DNA of 39,964 nt from Akkermansia muciniphila (GCA_004557455.1 SFDX01000022.1:1-39964); one strand, 5' to 3'. Positions 7,874 to 15,966 are shown, counted from the stretch's first letter. Program-made: numbers and translations. The notes: generated by a model from the letters alone, not told the origin.

Positions 7874-10465
7874 ATGAATGAAACGCGAATCCGCCCGGTA
7901 GACGTGGCGGAAGAAATGGCCAAGAGCTTCCTGGACTACTCCATGTCCGTCATCATCTCCCGCGCGCTGCCGGATGCGCGGGACGGCCTGAAGCCCTCCC
8001 AGCGCCGTGTGCTCTACGCCATGCACGAGCTGGGTCTGGTGCCCACCAAGGGCACGCTCAAGTGCGCCCGTATCGTCGGTGATACCATCGGTAAGTACCA
8101 CCCGCACGGCGACTCCTCCGCCTACGGGGCCTTGGTGAACATGGCCCAGCCCTGGTACATGCGCGATGTGCTCGTGAGCGGCCAGGGTAACTTCGGTACG
8201 CCGGAGGGTGACCCGCCCGCTGCCTACCGATACACGGAGGCCAAGCTCTCCCACATGGGTATGGCCCTGATGGATGACCTGGACAAGGACACGGTGGACT
8301 TTCAGCCGAACTACGACGGCAACTTCACGGAGCCGGTCGTCTTCCCCAGTGCCTTCCCGAACCTGCTGGTGAACGGCGGCACGGGTATCGCCGTGGGTAT
8401 GGCCACCAACATGGCCCCGCACAACCTCGGCGAGGTCGTGGACGGTATCTGCGCATTCATCGACAACCCGCACATCACCGCCGAGCAGTTGCGCGCCTAC
8501 ATCAAGGGGCCGGACTTCCCCACGGGGGGCTACATCCTCGGCACCAAAGGTATCGATAAGTACTTCCGCACGGGGCGCGGCAGCGTGCTCATGCGCGGTA
8601 AGATGGAGGTGGTCACCAATGAGAACGGGCGCGAGTTCATCCACATCTCGGATGTTCCCTACGGTGTCAACCGCGCCGTGGTGCAGGAGCGCATCGCGGA
8701 GCTGGTGCGGGATAAGGTCATCACGGACATCGCCGGCATGCGCGACCTGACGGACTATGTGGAGATTGAGCTCAAGCGCGATGCCCGCCCGCAGGTGGTC
8801 ATCAACCAGCTCTACAAGCTCACCAGCTTGGAGACCGGTTTCTCCATCAACATGCTGGCCATTCATGAGAACCGCCCCAAGGTGCTCACCATGCGGGATG
8901 CCATCAACTTCTACGTGGAGCACCGCCGCGAGGTCGTGGTGCGCCGCACGCGTTTCCTCCTCAAGAAGGCGGAGGACCGCGCGGAGATTTTGGAGGCTTA
9001 CCTTATCGCCTTGGCCAACCTGGATGAGTTCATCCGCATCATCCGCGACTCCAAGAACCGCGACGAGGCTCGCCAACGTCTCATGGCGTTCCGCTTCCCG
9101 ACGGAGCTTGCGAAGGGGCTCGGCATCCTCATCCGCAGCCAGCCTTCCATCCAAGGGGATTCCTACATCTTCACGGAGCGGCAGGTGAACGCCATCTTGG
9201 ATCTGCGCCTCTACCAGCTCACTGCGCTGGAGAGTGATAAGATCTCCGATGAGTACAAGGCTCTGCTGGAGCAGATCGAGGACTACCTAGACATCCTGGC
9301 CAACGAGGCCCGCGTGCTCGGCATCGTGAAGGATGAGCTGCGCGCCATCAAGGCCAAGCATGCCACCCCGCGCCTCACCAAGATCATCCCCTACGAGGGG
9401 GACATGGCCATCGAGGACCTCATCCCGAATGACAGCATGGTGGTGACCATCTCGCACAACGGCTACATCAAGCGCACCAACGCAGACGAATACCGCCTGC
9501 AGGGCCGCGGCGGCAAGGGGGTGAAGGTGGCTTCCACCAAGAGCAAGAAGGACCGCGAGGACTTCGTGGAGCACCTCTTCGCTGCGCAGAATCACGACTA
9601 CATCATGTTCTTCACCAACACGGGCCGCGTGTATGTGGAGCGCGTGTACGAGATCGATGAGGCCGCGCGCAGTGCCCAGGGTCGTTCCATCAAGAACCTG
9701 CTCAACCTGCAGGCGGAGGAGAAGATCGCGGCCATCCTGCGCCTGGAGCGGCGTGTGGATGAGTCCGGCAAGGATGTGACCTTCGCCGAGGATTCCGGCA
9801 ACGTGGTCTTCGCTACCCGCAACGGTACGGTGAAGAAGACGGCGTTGAATGACTTTGTCAATTACCGCAAGGCCGGCATCATCGCCATCAATCTGGAGGA
9901 GGGGAACTCGCTCGTCAACGTGGAGCTCACCGACGGCTCGCAGGACATCATCATGGTCACGCATGACGGCATGAGCATCCGTTTCAATGAGTCCGAGATG
10001 CGCAATCAGGGCCGCGGCACCATCGGCGTGCGCGGTATCAAGCTGCGCGAGGGGGACTATGTGGTGGCTCTGGCGGTGGTGCATGATGACGCAGCGCACC
10101 TGCTCGTGGTGTCGGAGAACGGGCTCGGCAAACGCACGGCCTTCTCCGAGTACCGCATCCAGAGCCGCGCGGGTATCGGCATCAAGACCATCAACTGCAC
10201 GGAGAAGACCGGTAAGGTGGTCTCCGCCACCACGGTCACCGATGCGGATGAGCTGATGATCATGACCACGGGCGGCCAATCCGTCCGCATTAAGGTGGCG
10301 GATGTCCGGGAGACGGGCCGCGCTACCCAGGGTGTGAAGCTCATTACGCTGGATGCCAATGACCTGATTCAGGACATCTCGCTTATCATCCCGGATGATG
10401 AGGAGGGCAGCGACGACGCTTCCGAGCAGGAGGGTGAGCCCTCCCCGGAGGAGGCGGGGGAATAA
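7874..10465 (+). CDS. gyrA: DNA gyrase subunit A
   Basis: GyrA of 863 aa, the DNA cleavage-rejoining and wrapping subunit. The catalytic tyrosine is Y120 in AAYRYTEAKL (E. coli Y122). The quinolone-pocket motif reads HPHGDSSAYG at 76-85: Ser81 aligns with E. coli Ser83, but Gly85 aligns with E. coli Asp87. The C-terminal wrapping domain has a GyrA box, QGRGGKG (E. coli QRRGGKG), and repeated beta-pinwheel blades. The last ~25 residues are an acidic tail (DDEEGSDDASEQEGE), a known site for tuning supercoiling in other GyrA proteins. No Shine-Dalgarno is evident; translation probably depends on the upstream gyrB reading. Confidence 0.98.
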   Translation: MNETRIRPVDVAEEMAKSFLDYSMSVIISRALPDARDGLKPSQRRVLYAMHELGLVPTKGTLKCARIVGDTIGKYHPHGDSSAYGALVNMAQPWYMRDVLVSGQGNFGTPEGDPPAAYRYTEAKLSHMGMALMDDLDKDTVDFQPNYDGNFTEPVVFPSAFPNLLVNGGTGIAVGMATNMAPHNLGEVVDGICAFIDNPHITAEQLRAYIKGPDFPTGGYILGTKGIDKYFRTGRGSVLMRGKMEVVTNENGREFIHISDVPYGVNRAVVQERIAELVRDKVITDIAGMRDLTDYVEIELKRDARPQVVINQLYKLTSLETGFSINMLAIHENRPKVLTMRDAINFYVEHRREVVVRRTRFLLKKAEDRAEILEAYLIALANLDEFIRIIRDSKNRDEARQRLMAFRFPTELAKGLGILIRSQPSIQGDSYIFTERQVNAILDLRLYQLTALESDKISDEYKALLEQIEDYLDILANEARVLGIVKDELRAIKAKHATPRLTKIIPYEGDMAIEDLIPNDSMVVTISHNGYIKRTNADEYRLQGRGGKGVKVASTKSKKDREDFVEHLFAAQNHDYIMFFTNTGRVYVERVYEIDEAARSAQGRSIKNLLNLQAEEKIAAILRLERRVDESGKDVTFAEDSGNVVFATRNGTVKKTALNDFVNYRKAGIIAINLEEGNSLVNVELTDGSQDIIMVTHDGMSIRFNESEMRNQGRGTIGVRGIKLREGDYVVALAVVHDDAAHLLVVSENGLGKRTAFSEYRIQSRAGIGIKTINCTEKTGKVVSATTVTDADELMIMTTGGQSVRIKVADVRETGRATQGVKLITLDANDLIQDISLIIPDDEEGSDDASEQEGEPSPEEAGE

Positions 10466-10487
10466 ACCCACCGTCCTGCCGATACAG

Positions 10488-10529
10488 CGGGCACCGCTCT
10501 CCCGGTTCGGGAGCGGTGCCCGTTCCTTT
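10488..10529 (+). terminator. Terminator of gyrB-gyrA
   Basis: A 14-bp stem (CGGGCACCGCTC arm extended by a T-G and a C-G pair) with a 7-nt loop lies 22 nt after the gyrA stop. The tail TTCCTTT is a weak U-tract. Confidence 0.75.
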
Positions 10530-10563
10530 GCGGGGAAAAGGGCGGGCATGGTGGATTTGATGC

Positions 10564-10593
10564 TTGCCAAACAGAGGCCGGACATGCTATACT
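10564..10593 (+). promoter_or_regulatory. Promoter of the ABC ATPase-tatC pair
   Basis: TTGCCA (10564-10569) and TATACT (10588-10593) are 18 nt apart, with a TGC just before the -10 (extended -10 type). The start codon is 30 nt downstream. Confidence 0.65.
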
Positions 10594-10623
10594 GGTGCGC
10601 GAGGGTACACGCCCGAGGACACG

Positions 10624-11643
10624 ATGATCACGGCACCGATTGTAGATGTAGAGAAACTGAAGATGTATTTCCCCGTGCGGCGGGGGGTGCTGGGTCGCGT
10701 TACGGGTACGCTGAAGGCGGTGGATGAGGTGAGTTTCTCCATCGCGCAGGGAGAGACGCTGGGGCTGGTGGGGGAGAGTGGTTGCGGCAAGAGCACCATC
10801 GGGCGCTGCCTGGTGCGCTTGTTGGAGCCGACGGGTGGGCGCATTCGCTTGGCGGGCAAGGACATCACCCACCGCTCGCAGTGGCGTCTGCGCCGCATGC
10901 GCAGCATGGTGCAGATGGTTTTTCAGGATCCCTCTGCCTCGCTGGATCCGCGGATGGATGTACGCCACCTCATCACGGAGCCGATGGTCATTGCGGAGCG
11001 CGGTTCGCGCCGCAGTCGCGCCAAGCGGGTGGATTGGCTCATGGACATCGTGGGACTGCCGCAGTCGAGTGCCGCGAAATTCCCGCACGAGTTCTCCGGC
11101 GGCCAGAAGCAGCGTATCGCCATCGCGCGGGCCTTGGCGCTGGATCCCAAGCTCATCATCCTGGATGAACCCGTCAGCGCTTTGGATGTTTCCGTGCAGT
11201 CGCAGGTGCTCAATCTGTTGCTGGACCTGCAGAATGAGCTGAAGCTTTCCTACCTCTTCATTTCGCACGATCTCTCGGTGGTCAAGCACATTTCGGATCG
11301 CGTGGCGGTGATGTACTTGGGCAAAATCGTGGAGATGGGCGCCGCTGACACCATCTACAAAAATCCGCGGCATGCTTATACCAAGGCGCTTATCTCGGCC
11401 ATTCCTCCGCCGGACCCCACCGTTACCCCGGCGCCCATCGTGATGACGGGGGATGTGCCCTCCCCCATCGACCCGCCGCCGGGCAGTGCCTTCGGGCGCC
11501 GTGTCAACCACCCGCGGGTGGACATGACGGCAGGCTTGGATATGTCGCCCGTGCTCATTGCTCCCGGGCATTGGGTGGCACCGGATCCCTGCGCGCTGAG
11601 CGATGAGGATCTCAAGAAGCTGGGCATCGACGTCTTGAATTGA
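10624..11643 (+). CDS. Oligopeptide/dipeptide-type ABC transporter ATP-binding protein (DppF/OppF-like)
   Basis: A 339-aa ABC ATPase that would power peptide (or similar solute) import. Visible motifs are Walker A GESGCGKST (50-58), Q-loop QMVFQDP, signature FSGGQKQRIAIARAL (about 158), Walker B KLIILDEPVSALDVS (about 176-190) and H-loop ISHDLS. MYLGKIVEMG and YKNPRHAYTKALISAIP are typical of the DppF/OppF branch. The C-terminal oligopeptide-transporter extension is present, but its usual Cys-rich PFHPRCP motif is degenerate (GRRVNHPRV). No permease or binding protein is nearby; its partners must be elsewhere. The next gene, tatC, begins 1 nt after the stop, so the two are co-transcribed. The ATG at 10624 is chosen over a frame from 10564 because the promoter occupies that stretch. 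Confidence 0.88.
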   Translation: MITAPIVDVEKLKMYFPVRRGVLGRVTGTLKAVDEVSFSIAQGETLGLVGESGCGKSTIGRCLVRLLEPTGGRIRLAGKDITHRSQWRLRRMRSMVQMVFQDPSASLDPRMDVRHLITEPMVIAERGSRRSRAKRVDWLMDIVGLPQSSAAKFPHEFSGGQKQRIAIARALALDPKLIILDEPVSALDVSVQSQVLNLLLDLQNELKLSYLFISHDLSVVKHISDRVAVMYLGKIVEMGAADTIYKNPRHAYTKALISAIPPPDPTVTPAPIVMTGDVPSPIDPPPGSAFGRRVNHPRVDMTAGLDMSPVLIAPGHWVAPDPCALSDEDLKKLGIDVLN

Positions 11644-11644
11644 G

Positions 11645-12721
11645 ATGCTGATGCTGCGTCCCCTGCTCCGCCTGCGAGACAGCCTGCAACGCGCGGGCGA
11701 GGACGAGGCGCGTCCCCTGACGGAGCACTTGGAGGATCTGCGGCTCACCCTGCTGCGGATGGGAGCGGTGCTGCTGCTGGGCATGGTGCTGTGCTTTGCC
11801 TTCACTCCGCAGGTGCTCGATTTCCTGCGCCGCCCGGTGGAGCGGGCCTTGATGTTGCGCGCTCAGGAGAGCCTGCCGAACGATTTATCCGCCGCAGAGT
11901 GGGAGCAGGCGCGGGCCCTGGCCGAGCAACAGGGGCGGCTTCCGCAGGGGGCTTATGCGGCTTTGTTGGCGGAGCTCCCCTCCCCCGTGCAGAGGGCGGC
12001 GGGGGCGCTGCCTTTTCTGCGGGCTGCGGCCTTGCTGCCGCCGGGGGAGCAGGCGGACTGGCTGCGGCGTCACTGCCCGGCGGAGCTGCTGGAGCTTTCC
12101 TTGGCCCTGCACCGCAGCGGGGCGGATCTGCGGCCGCCGCCGGCGCAGCGGGGGATGCAGCTGATGGGGGCTTTTCACCCCGGGGAGGCTTTCATGCTCT
12201 CGCTCAGTCTCGCTTTCTACGGCGGGCTGGTGCTATCCTTCCCCCTGTTGCTGCTGCTCGCGCTGCATTTTCTGCTGCCGGGCCTGCGGGGTGGTGAGCG
12301 GCGGCTGTTGTGCCGCTGTGCGGCGGCGTCCCTGGGTCTGTTTCTGGCGGGCGGGACCTTCGGTTATGCAATCGTGCTGCCGCGCATTCTCTGCTTCTTT
12401 GCGGGCTATGCGGAGGGGTTGGGCATCGCGAACGACTGGCGCATCGGGTACTATCTCACCTTTGCAGCCAAACTCATCTTCCTCTTCGGTGCGGCCTTTC
12501 AACTCCCCGTCGTCGTGCTGCCGCTCATCCGCCTGGGGCTGTTGCCGCACGAGCGCATCCGCAGGCTGCGGGCGCATGCTTTCATCGGGTGCCTGGCCGC
12601 CGCGCTGGTGCTGGCGCCGGCGCCGGATCCCGCTACCATGCTGCTCATGGCGCTGCCGATGTACCTGCTCTTCGAGCTCTGCATCCTCTATGCCCGCTTC
12701 ACCCGCCGGCACAGGGTATAA
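11645..12721 (+). CDS. tatC: Sec-independent translocase subunit TatC with an enlarged first periplasmic loop
   Basis: TatC is the multi-spanning receptor of the twin-arginine pathway, which exports folded proteins. This one is 358 aa, about 100 longer than usual. The cytoplasmic N-terminal motif is TEHLEDLRLTLLR (26-38), then TM1 (about 38-56). The P1 loop normally has about 50 residues; here an Ala/Leu/Arg/Glu-rich stretch at about 72-172 is extra. The family core resumes at FHPGEAFMLSLSLAFYGG (178 on), followed by the remaining helices and the APDPATMLLMALPMYLLFEL signature near the end. No tatA/tatB is in the window. It is translated immediately after the ABC ATPase gene. The insertion is in frame and bounded by good family sequence, so it is not a frameshift. 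Confidence 0.9.
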   Translation: MLMLRPLLRLRDSLQRAGEDEARPLTEHLEDLRLTLLRMGAVLLLGMVLCFAFTPQVLDFLRRPVERALMLRAQESLPNDLSAAEWEQARALAEQQGRLPQGAYAALLAELPSPVQRAAGALPFLRAAALLPPGEQADWLRRHCPAELLELSLALHRSGADLRPPPAQRGMQLMGAFHPGEAFMLSLSLAFYGGLVLSFPLLLLLALHFLLPGLRGGERRLLCRCAAASLGLFLAGGTFGYAIVLPRILCFFAGYAEGLGIANDWRIGYYLTFAAKLIFLFGAAFQLPVVVLPLIRLGLLPHERIRRLRAHAFIGCLAAALVLAPAPDPATMLLMALPMYLLFELCILYARFTRRHRV

Positions 12722-12739
12722 ACCTTCCTCCCGCAGAAA

Positions 12740-13138
12740 TTACGCCGCAGGCTCTTCCTCCGTCCCCTCCTCCGCAGCGAGCTTCGCCGCACGCTGTGCC
12801 TCCCGAGCCGCACGGGCCTCCGCCCGACGCTGCCGCGCCCTCTCCCGGGCCGCTTCCTTGGCACGCTTCTTCCGCCGTGCCCGCGCTACCTCCAGCGCCC
12901 GCTTATACTTACGCTTATATTCCCGCATCACGCGCTCCACCGGTTCCTCCGCTATCCGCGCTAAAACTTCATCCCGCAGGGCTACCGCCGCCGCACGGCT
13001 TCCTTCGTCCCCTCCGTAGACACTATCCGCAAAATATACAGTTAGGGTTATCCCCTTTCGGCAAATAGAGACACGCCACCCGGAAAAAGTCGTCGTCTCC
13101 GGCGTGTAACGTGTCAGATTTCTGTTGTCTTCATTCAT
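12740..13138 (-). CDS. AP2-domain-like basic protein, 132 aa
   Basis: The N-terminal ~60 residues resemble a bacterial AP2/ERF-type DNA-binding domain: GWRVSICRKGITLTVYFAD followed by a GG-rich turn and the helix AAAVALRDEVLARI. After it comes a long, strongly basic helix rich in Arg, Lys, Ala and Glu (YKRKYKRALEVARARRKKR onward), ending in an acidic EEGTEEEPAA. The shape suggests a nucleic-acid-binding protein; the target is unknown. A GTG at 13192 would lengthen the frame, but a TTGAGT-TATATT promoter lies inside that extension and only 13 nt precede the ATG at 13138, so the shorter form is preferred. It ends 18 nt from tatC on the opposite strand. Confidence 0.6.
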   Translation of the reverse strand: MNEDNRNLTRYTPETTTFSGWRVSICRKGITLTVYFADSVYGGDEGSRAAAVALRDEVLARIAEEPVERVMREYKRKYKRALEVARARRKKRAKEAARERARQRRAEARAAREAQRAAKLAAEEGTEEEPAA

Positions 13139-13151
13139 GGTTCCGCCGCAA

Positions 13152-13180
13152 AATATACAATACATCACCCGATCACTCAA
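13152..13180 (-). promoter_or_regulatory. Promoter of the AP2-like gene
   Basis: TTGAGT (13175-13180) and TATATT (13152-13157) are 17 nt apart on the minus strand. The ATG is 13 nt after the -10, giving a 5' UTR of about 6 nt. This decides the start at 13138. Confidence 0.6.
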
Positions 13181-13414
13181 GCCAAATATCACATACCTCT
13201 TTCGGGCGTAACGTATTATAACGAAAATTTAGCCCCGTAAGTTATTCTCTCTCAACGCCTTCCGCTTTCTTACATATTTCTCTGTCATCCCCTTCCCTCC
13301 GCCCCTGCTGAATAATCAAGAAAACTAAACAACATCCCGAAGCTGTCTCCTCCCCGCACGCACCGGCACCGAGAGACTTCACGCCGCCGGGATAGTCGAA
13401 CCCGAGAAGGAAAG
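13181..13414 (+). other. Intergenic stretch without a gene; contains a repeat fragment
   Basis: I see no coding frame. A fragment at 13374-13396 (AGACTTCACGCCGCCGGGAT and three more bases) is identical over 23 nt to the interior of the element copy at 39680-39862. It is therefore probably a piece of the same repeat family, placed just left of copy A. A TATAAT on the minus strand at 13215-13220 has no convincing -35. Confidence 0.5.
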
Positions 13415-13607
13415 GACCGCGGAATAAAAGGAATTTTGGGAGAGTCAGTGGCCTGCCTGTCCGGGTTCAGACTGCATGCCGCCGCAATAGGAGGTCCCTT
13501 GGTTATTTTTGATCAAATTCTAAGGCCACCTACTGTGAATTCGCCTTGAAGTCTTGCCGAAGTTCCGAAGGCCGAGCAGTTTCCGAAAATTCCCTTCATT
13601 CCGCAGT
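13415..13607. repeat. Intergenic inverted-repeat element, copy A (193 bp)
   Basis: The left end (GACCGCGGAATAAAAGGAAT then TTTGGGAGAG, 13415-13444) is the approximate inverse of the right end (TTTCCGAAAATTCCCTTCAT then TCCGCAGTC, 13580-13607). The interior aligns throughout with copy C (shared TTCAGACT, GCCGCC, GCCACCTACT, CCGAAGGCC). It has no coding frame, so if mobile it would be non-autonomous. The shared tail TATCCGTGG continues to about 13624. Confidence 0.75.
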
Positions 13608-13664
13608 CATCCGTGGTATCCGTGGAAGGCTTGGCCCTGCGGTGCGGGCTGCGGCGGGGAAATT

Positions 13665-13697
13665 AAAAAGGCAGGCGAGCCGGGGTGTCTGCCTGCC
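13665..13697 (-). terminator. Terminator of the downstream barrel-protein gene
   Basis: On the minus strand a GGCAGGC / GCCTGCC stem is followed by TTTTTAATTT. It lies 25 nt past the stop at 13722. Confidence 0.75.
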
Positions 13698-13721
13698 TGT
13701 GAGGTGTTGTGCCGCGCGGGC

Positions 13722-14378
13722 TTAGAAGGTGTAGCCTACGCCGATGCGCACGCCGTGGAAGTTCTGCTTCTTGGGTCGGATGGAGGTGGACTGGCCGTGG
13801 CGGGTCACGATGTACCTGGGGGATGCCGTATCGCCGCTGAAGTGATAAGCCACGAAAGCATCCCATTTGCCGCAGACGGCATAGCGCACACCCAGCTCCG
13901 CGGAGTAGCCGAAGCCCCAGCCGGACTTGTGAATATTGCCGAGGACCTCCTTGTCAAGCCAAGCGAAACTGACGAGGCCGACATTGGCACCGGCAAAGGC
14001 GGACCACTTGTCGCTCAGGGCGTAGGTGTAGCGGTAGCCGGGCATCAGGCTCCAGGTGTTGGTGATGATGCGTATATTCTCCTCCTGCTGACGATTGCCG
14101 TAGGCATAGCCGAGGCGCAGGGTCAGGGCGTTATTCTCGTCGAGATGGTAGACGCCGGTGAGGTCCCAGCTCCAGGTGTTCACCTTTTTCTGGGGGCCGA
14201 ACCAGTCTTTGCCGCTGTGGAAGGGGCTCTTGGCGGCCTTGTTGAAGCCGGCCCCGAGCTCAACAGCCCAAGGGCTGACGACGGGAGCGGGCGCCGGGGC
14301 GGGCGCGGGGGCCACAGCTGGTTTCGTGCCGGCGAGGGCCGGGGCGGCCAGTGCGATGAGGGCGAGGGTTTTCTTCAT
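13722..14378 (-). CDS. Outer-membrane beta-barrel protein, paralogue 2
   Basis: A 218-aa exported protein: signal peptide MKKTLALIALAAPALAG, a Pro-Ala linker (APAPAPAP), then alternating amphipathic strands and an aromatic end (GVGYTF), as in small outer-membrane barrels recognised by the BAM machinery. Motifs such as NNALTLRLGYAYGNRQQ and TNTWSLMPGYRYTYAL recur almost unchanged in the gene just upstream (14548-15192), so the two are tandem duplicates. Function is unknown; the fold resembles OmpA/OmpW-sized eight-strand barrels. It has its own promoter and terminator, so the copies can be expressed separately. Confidence 0.8.
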   Translation of the reverse strand: MKKTLALIALAAPALAGTKPAVAPAPAPAPAPVVSPWAVELGAGFNKAAKSPFHSGKDWFGPQKKVNTWSWDLTGVYHLDENNALTLRLGYAYGNRQQEENIRIITNTWSLMPGYRYTYALSDKWSAFAGANVGLVSFAWLDKEVLGNIHKSGWGFGYSAELGVRYAVCGKWDAFVAYHFSGDTASPRYIVTRHGQSTSIRPKKQNFHGVRIGVGYTF

Positions 14379-14435
14379 GATGCGCTGATGTGAACGGGGT
14401 TAGTCCGAGGCCGGAGAATACGACCCCATGGGGTC

Positions 14436-14463
14436 AGTATAGCACGCCCGGGGCGGATGTCAA
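14436..14463 (-). promoter_or_regulatory. Promoter of barrel paralogue 2
   Basis: A perfect -35 TTGACA (14458-14463) and TATACT (14436-14441) with a 16-nt spacer on the minus strand. The leader is about 50 nt. Confidence 0.8.
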
Positions 14464-14488
14464 GCCTCCGAGGGGCGATTTCACTATC

Positions 14489-14522
14489 AAAAAAAGCAGG
14501 CAACCCGCTTGGGATTGCCTGC
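14489..14522 (-). terminator. Terminator of barrel paralogue 1
   Basis: On the minus strand an 8-bp stem GCAGGCAA / TTGCCTGC extended by CCC/GGG is followed by a run of seven T. It insulates the two paralogues. Confidence 0.85.
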
Positions 14523-14547
14523 CTGAAAATGCTATCAGCAGTTCGGA

Positions 14548-15192
14548 TCAGAACGTGTAGCCTACGCCGAGACGCACGCCGTGGAAGTTCTGATTCTTGG
14601 AGCGAATCGTCTCCCAAGCGTCATCCTCACGGCGGGTCGGGTTGGCGGTGTGGCCATTGAAGCTGTAGGCCACGAAGGCGTCCCAGTTGGGGCAAATGGC
14701 GTAGCGCACGCCCACCTCAGCGGAGTAGGCCCAGCCCCAGCCGGACTTGTGGCACGTGCTACCATCTTCCTTAAGCCGCCAAGCGCTGTTAGCAATGCCC
14801 ACGTTGGCACCGGCGAACACGGACCACTTGTCGTTCAGGGCGTAGGTGTAGCGGTAACCGGGCATCAGGCTCCAAGTGTTGGTGATGATGCGGGCGGCCT
14901 CATCCTGCTGGCGGTTGCCGTAGGCGTAGCCGAGGCGGAGGGTCAGGGCGTTGTTGTCGTCCAGGTTGTAGACGCCGGTAACGTCCCAGTTCCAGGTGTG
15001 GACGCGCTTCTGATCATCAGCGTCCTTGAACACGTTGCGGGCAGCACGGTTGCAGCCGACGCCGAGCTCAACAGCCCAGGGGCTGACGACGGGAGCGGGT
15101 GCGGGGGCCGGAGCCGGGGCGGGAGCCACGGTGGGTTTCGTGCCAGCGAGGGCCGGAGCGGCCAATGCGATGATTGCGAGTGTCTTCTTCAT
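14548..15192 (-). CDS. Outer-membrane beta-barrel protein, paralogue 1
   Basis: A 214-aa exported protein with signal peptide MKKTLAIIALAAPALAG, a Pro-Ala linker one repeat unit longer than in its neighbour, and a barrel-like body ending GVGYTF. Long stretches are shared with the 13722-14378 product (SPWAVELG, NNALTLRLGYAYGNRQQ, SLMPGYRYTYAL, KSGWG). Differences concentrate in segments likely to be surface loops (RNVFKDADDQKR; RLKEDGSTCHKS; TANPTRREDDAWE). That pattern is what barrel paralogues show when loops diversify. The function is not known. Confidence 0.8.
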   Translation of the reverse strand: MKKTLAIIALAAPALAGTKPTVAPAPAPAPAPAPVVSPWAVELGVGCNRAARNVFKDADDQKRVHTWNWDVTGVYNLDDNNALTLRLGYAYGNRQQDEAARIITNTWSLMPGYRYTYALNDKWSVFAGANVGIANSAWRLKEDGSTCHKSGWGWAYSAEVGVRYAICPNWDAFVAYSFNGHTANPTRREDDAWETIRSKNQNFHGVRLGVGYTF

Positions 15193-15251
15193 AATGTGTA
15201 TGAGAATTCGGGTTAAGTTTTGTGAGACCGGACCATCCTGTCTCGCACGTT

Positions 15252-15279
15252 ACTGTAGCATACTTGCGGGGGAAGTCAA
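15252..15279 (-). promoter_or_regulatory. Promoter of barrel paralogue 1
   Basis: TTGACT (15274-15279) and TACAGT (15252-15257) are 16 nt apart on the minus strand, with a leader of about 50 nt similar in length to the paralogue's. Confidence 0.65.
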
Positions 15280-15322
15280 GACAAAATAGATAAAATGCGG
15301 TAATTTTTCACTCCTTCAAGAC

Positions 15323-15352
15323 AAAAACGCCTGCGTGGGGCCCCGCAGGCGT
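15323..15352 (-). terminator. Terminator of ndk
   Basis: A 9-bp stem ACGCCTGCG / CGCAGGCGT is followed on the minus strand by a run of five T, 25 nt past the ndk stop. Confidence 0.85.
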
Positions 15353-15377
15353 CGAACGGAGTTGCAAAACGTGCGTT

Positions 15378-15827
15378 TCAGTCCACGTTGTCGAAAATCT
15401 CCTCCGGCTTGAAGAAACGCTTGATCTCCACCTCCGCGCTCTCCGGAGAGTCGGAGGCGTGGCAGATGTTGAGCATGCTGTTGGTGCCGAAGTCCCCGCG
15501 GATGGTCCCCTTATCCGCCTTGAGTGAATTGGTGGGCCCGAGGATGGTGCGGACGCGCTGGATGACACCGGGGCCGGAGAGGCAGAGAGCGACGACGGGG
15601 GAGGTCTGCATGAAGGCAGAAAGCTTGGGGAAGAGGGGCTCGCCGTCGATGACCAGGTCGATGATGTGAGCGTAGTGCTCGCGCAACAGGGCATCATTGA
15701 GCTGCATCAGCTTGAGACCGCGCAGGCGGAAACCCTCGGCGAGGAGTCGCTGCAGGATGATACCGGAGAGGTTCTTGCGGACGCAGTCCGGCTTGAAAAG
15801 AATGAGTGTTTTTTCGTCTCTGTTCAT
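15378..15827 (-). CDS. ndk: Nucleoside diphosphate kinase
   Basis: A 149-aa NDK, which transfers the gamma-phosphate of ATP to NDPs through a phospho-histidine. The active-site signature NICHASDSPESAEVEI places the catalytic His at 123. Other family marks are TLILFKPDCVRKN near the N-terminus (Lys12), RTILGPTNS, and KGTIRGDFG. Length is normal. The ATG at 15827 is chosen because the frame upstream, to 15974, has no family similarity and contains the promoter. Divergent from the aminopeptidase gene. Confidence 0.97.
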   Translation of the reverse strand: MNRDEKTLILFKPDCVRKNLSGIILQRLLAEGFRLRGLKLMQLNDALLREHYAHIIDLVIDGEPLFPKLSAFMQTSPVVALCLSGPGVIQRVRTILGPTNSLKADKGTIRGDFGTNSMLNICHASDSPESAEVEIKRFFKPEEIFDNVD

Positions 15828-15851
15828 CGTAAGAATGAGTGGTTGCCATGA

Positions 15852-15880
15852 TTCATACACCGAAAAGGCGGCTATGTCAA
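15852..15880 (-). promoter_or_regulatory. ndk promoter
   Basis: TTGACA (15875-15880) and TATGAA (15852-15857) with a 17-nt spacer on the minus strand; the leader is about 18 nt. Confidence 0.7.
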
Positions 15881-15914
15881 GGGCAAAAGCATGGAGTACA
15901 GCCACAATTTCGCA

Positions 15915-15943
15915 TTGCGTTACGGGGGCGGAGGGTATATACT
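15915..15943 (+). promoter_or_regulatory. Aminopeptidase promoter
   Basis: TTGCGT (15915-15920) and TATACT (15938-15943) are exactly 17 nt apart; the ATG is 23 nt past the -10. Confidence 0.7.
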
Positions 15944-15966
15944 GCCCACAGCAAAACGAAAGAATC

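Noticed and set aside
14280..14320. Pro-Ala coding tract as a CRISPR or tandem-repeat locus
   Set aside because: It is a simple in-frame dipeptide linker in an exported protein; there are no spacers, and no CRISPR array is seen anywhere in the window.
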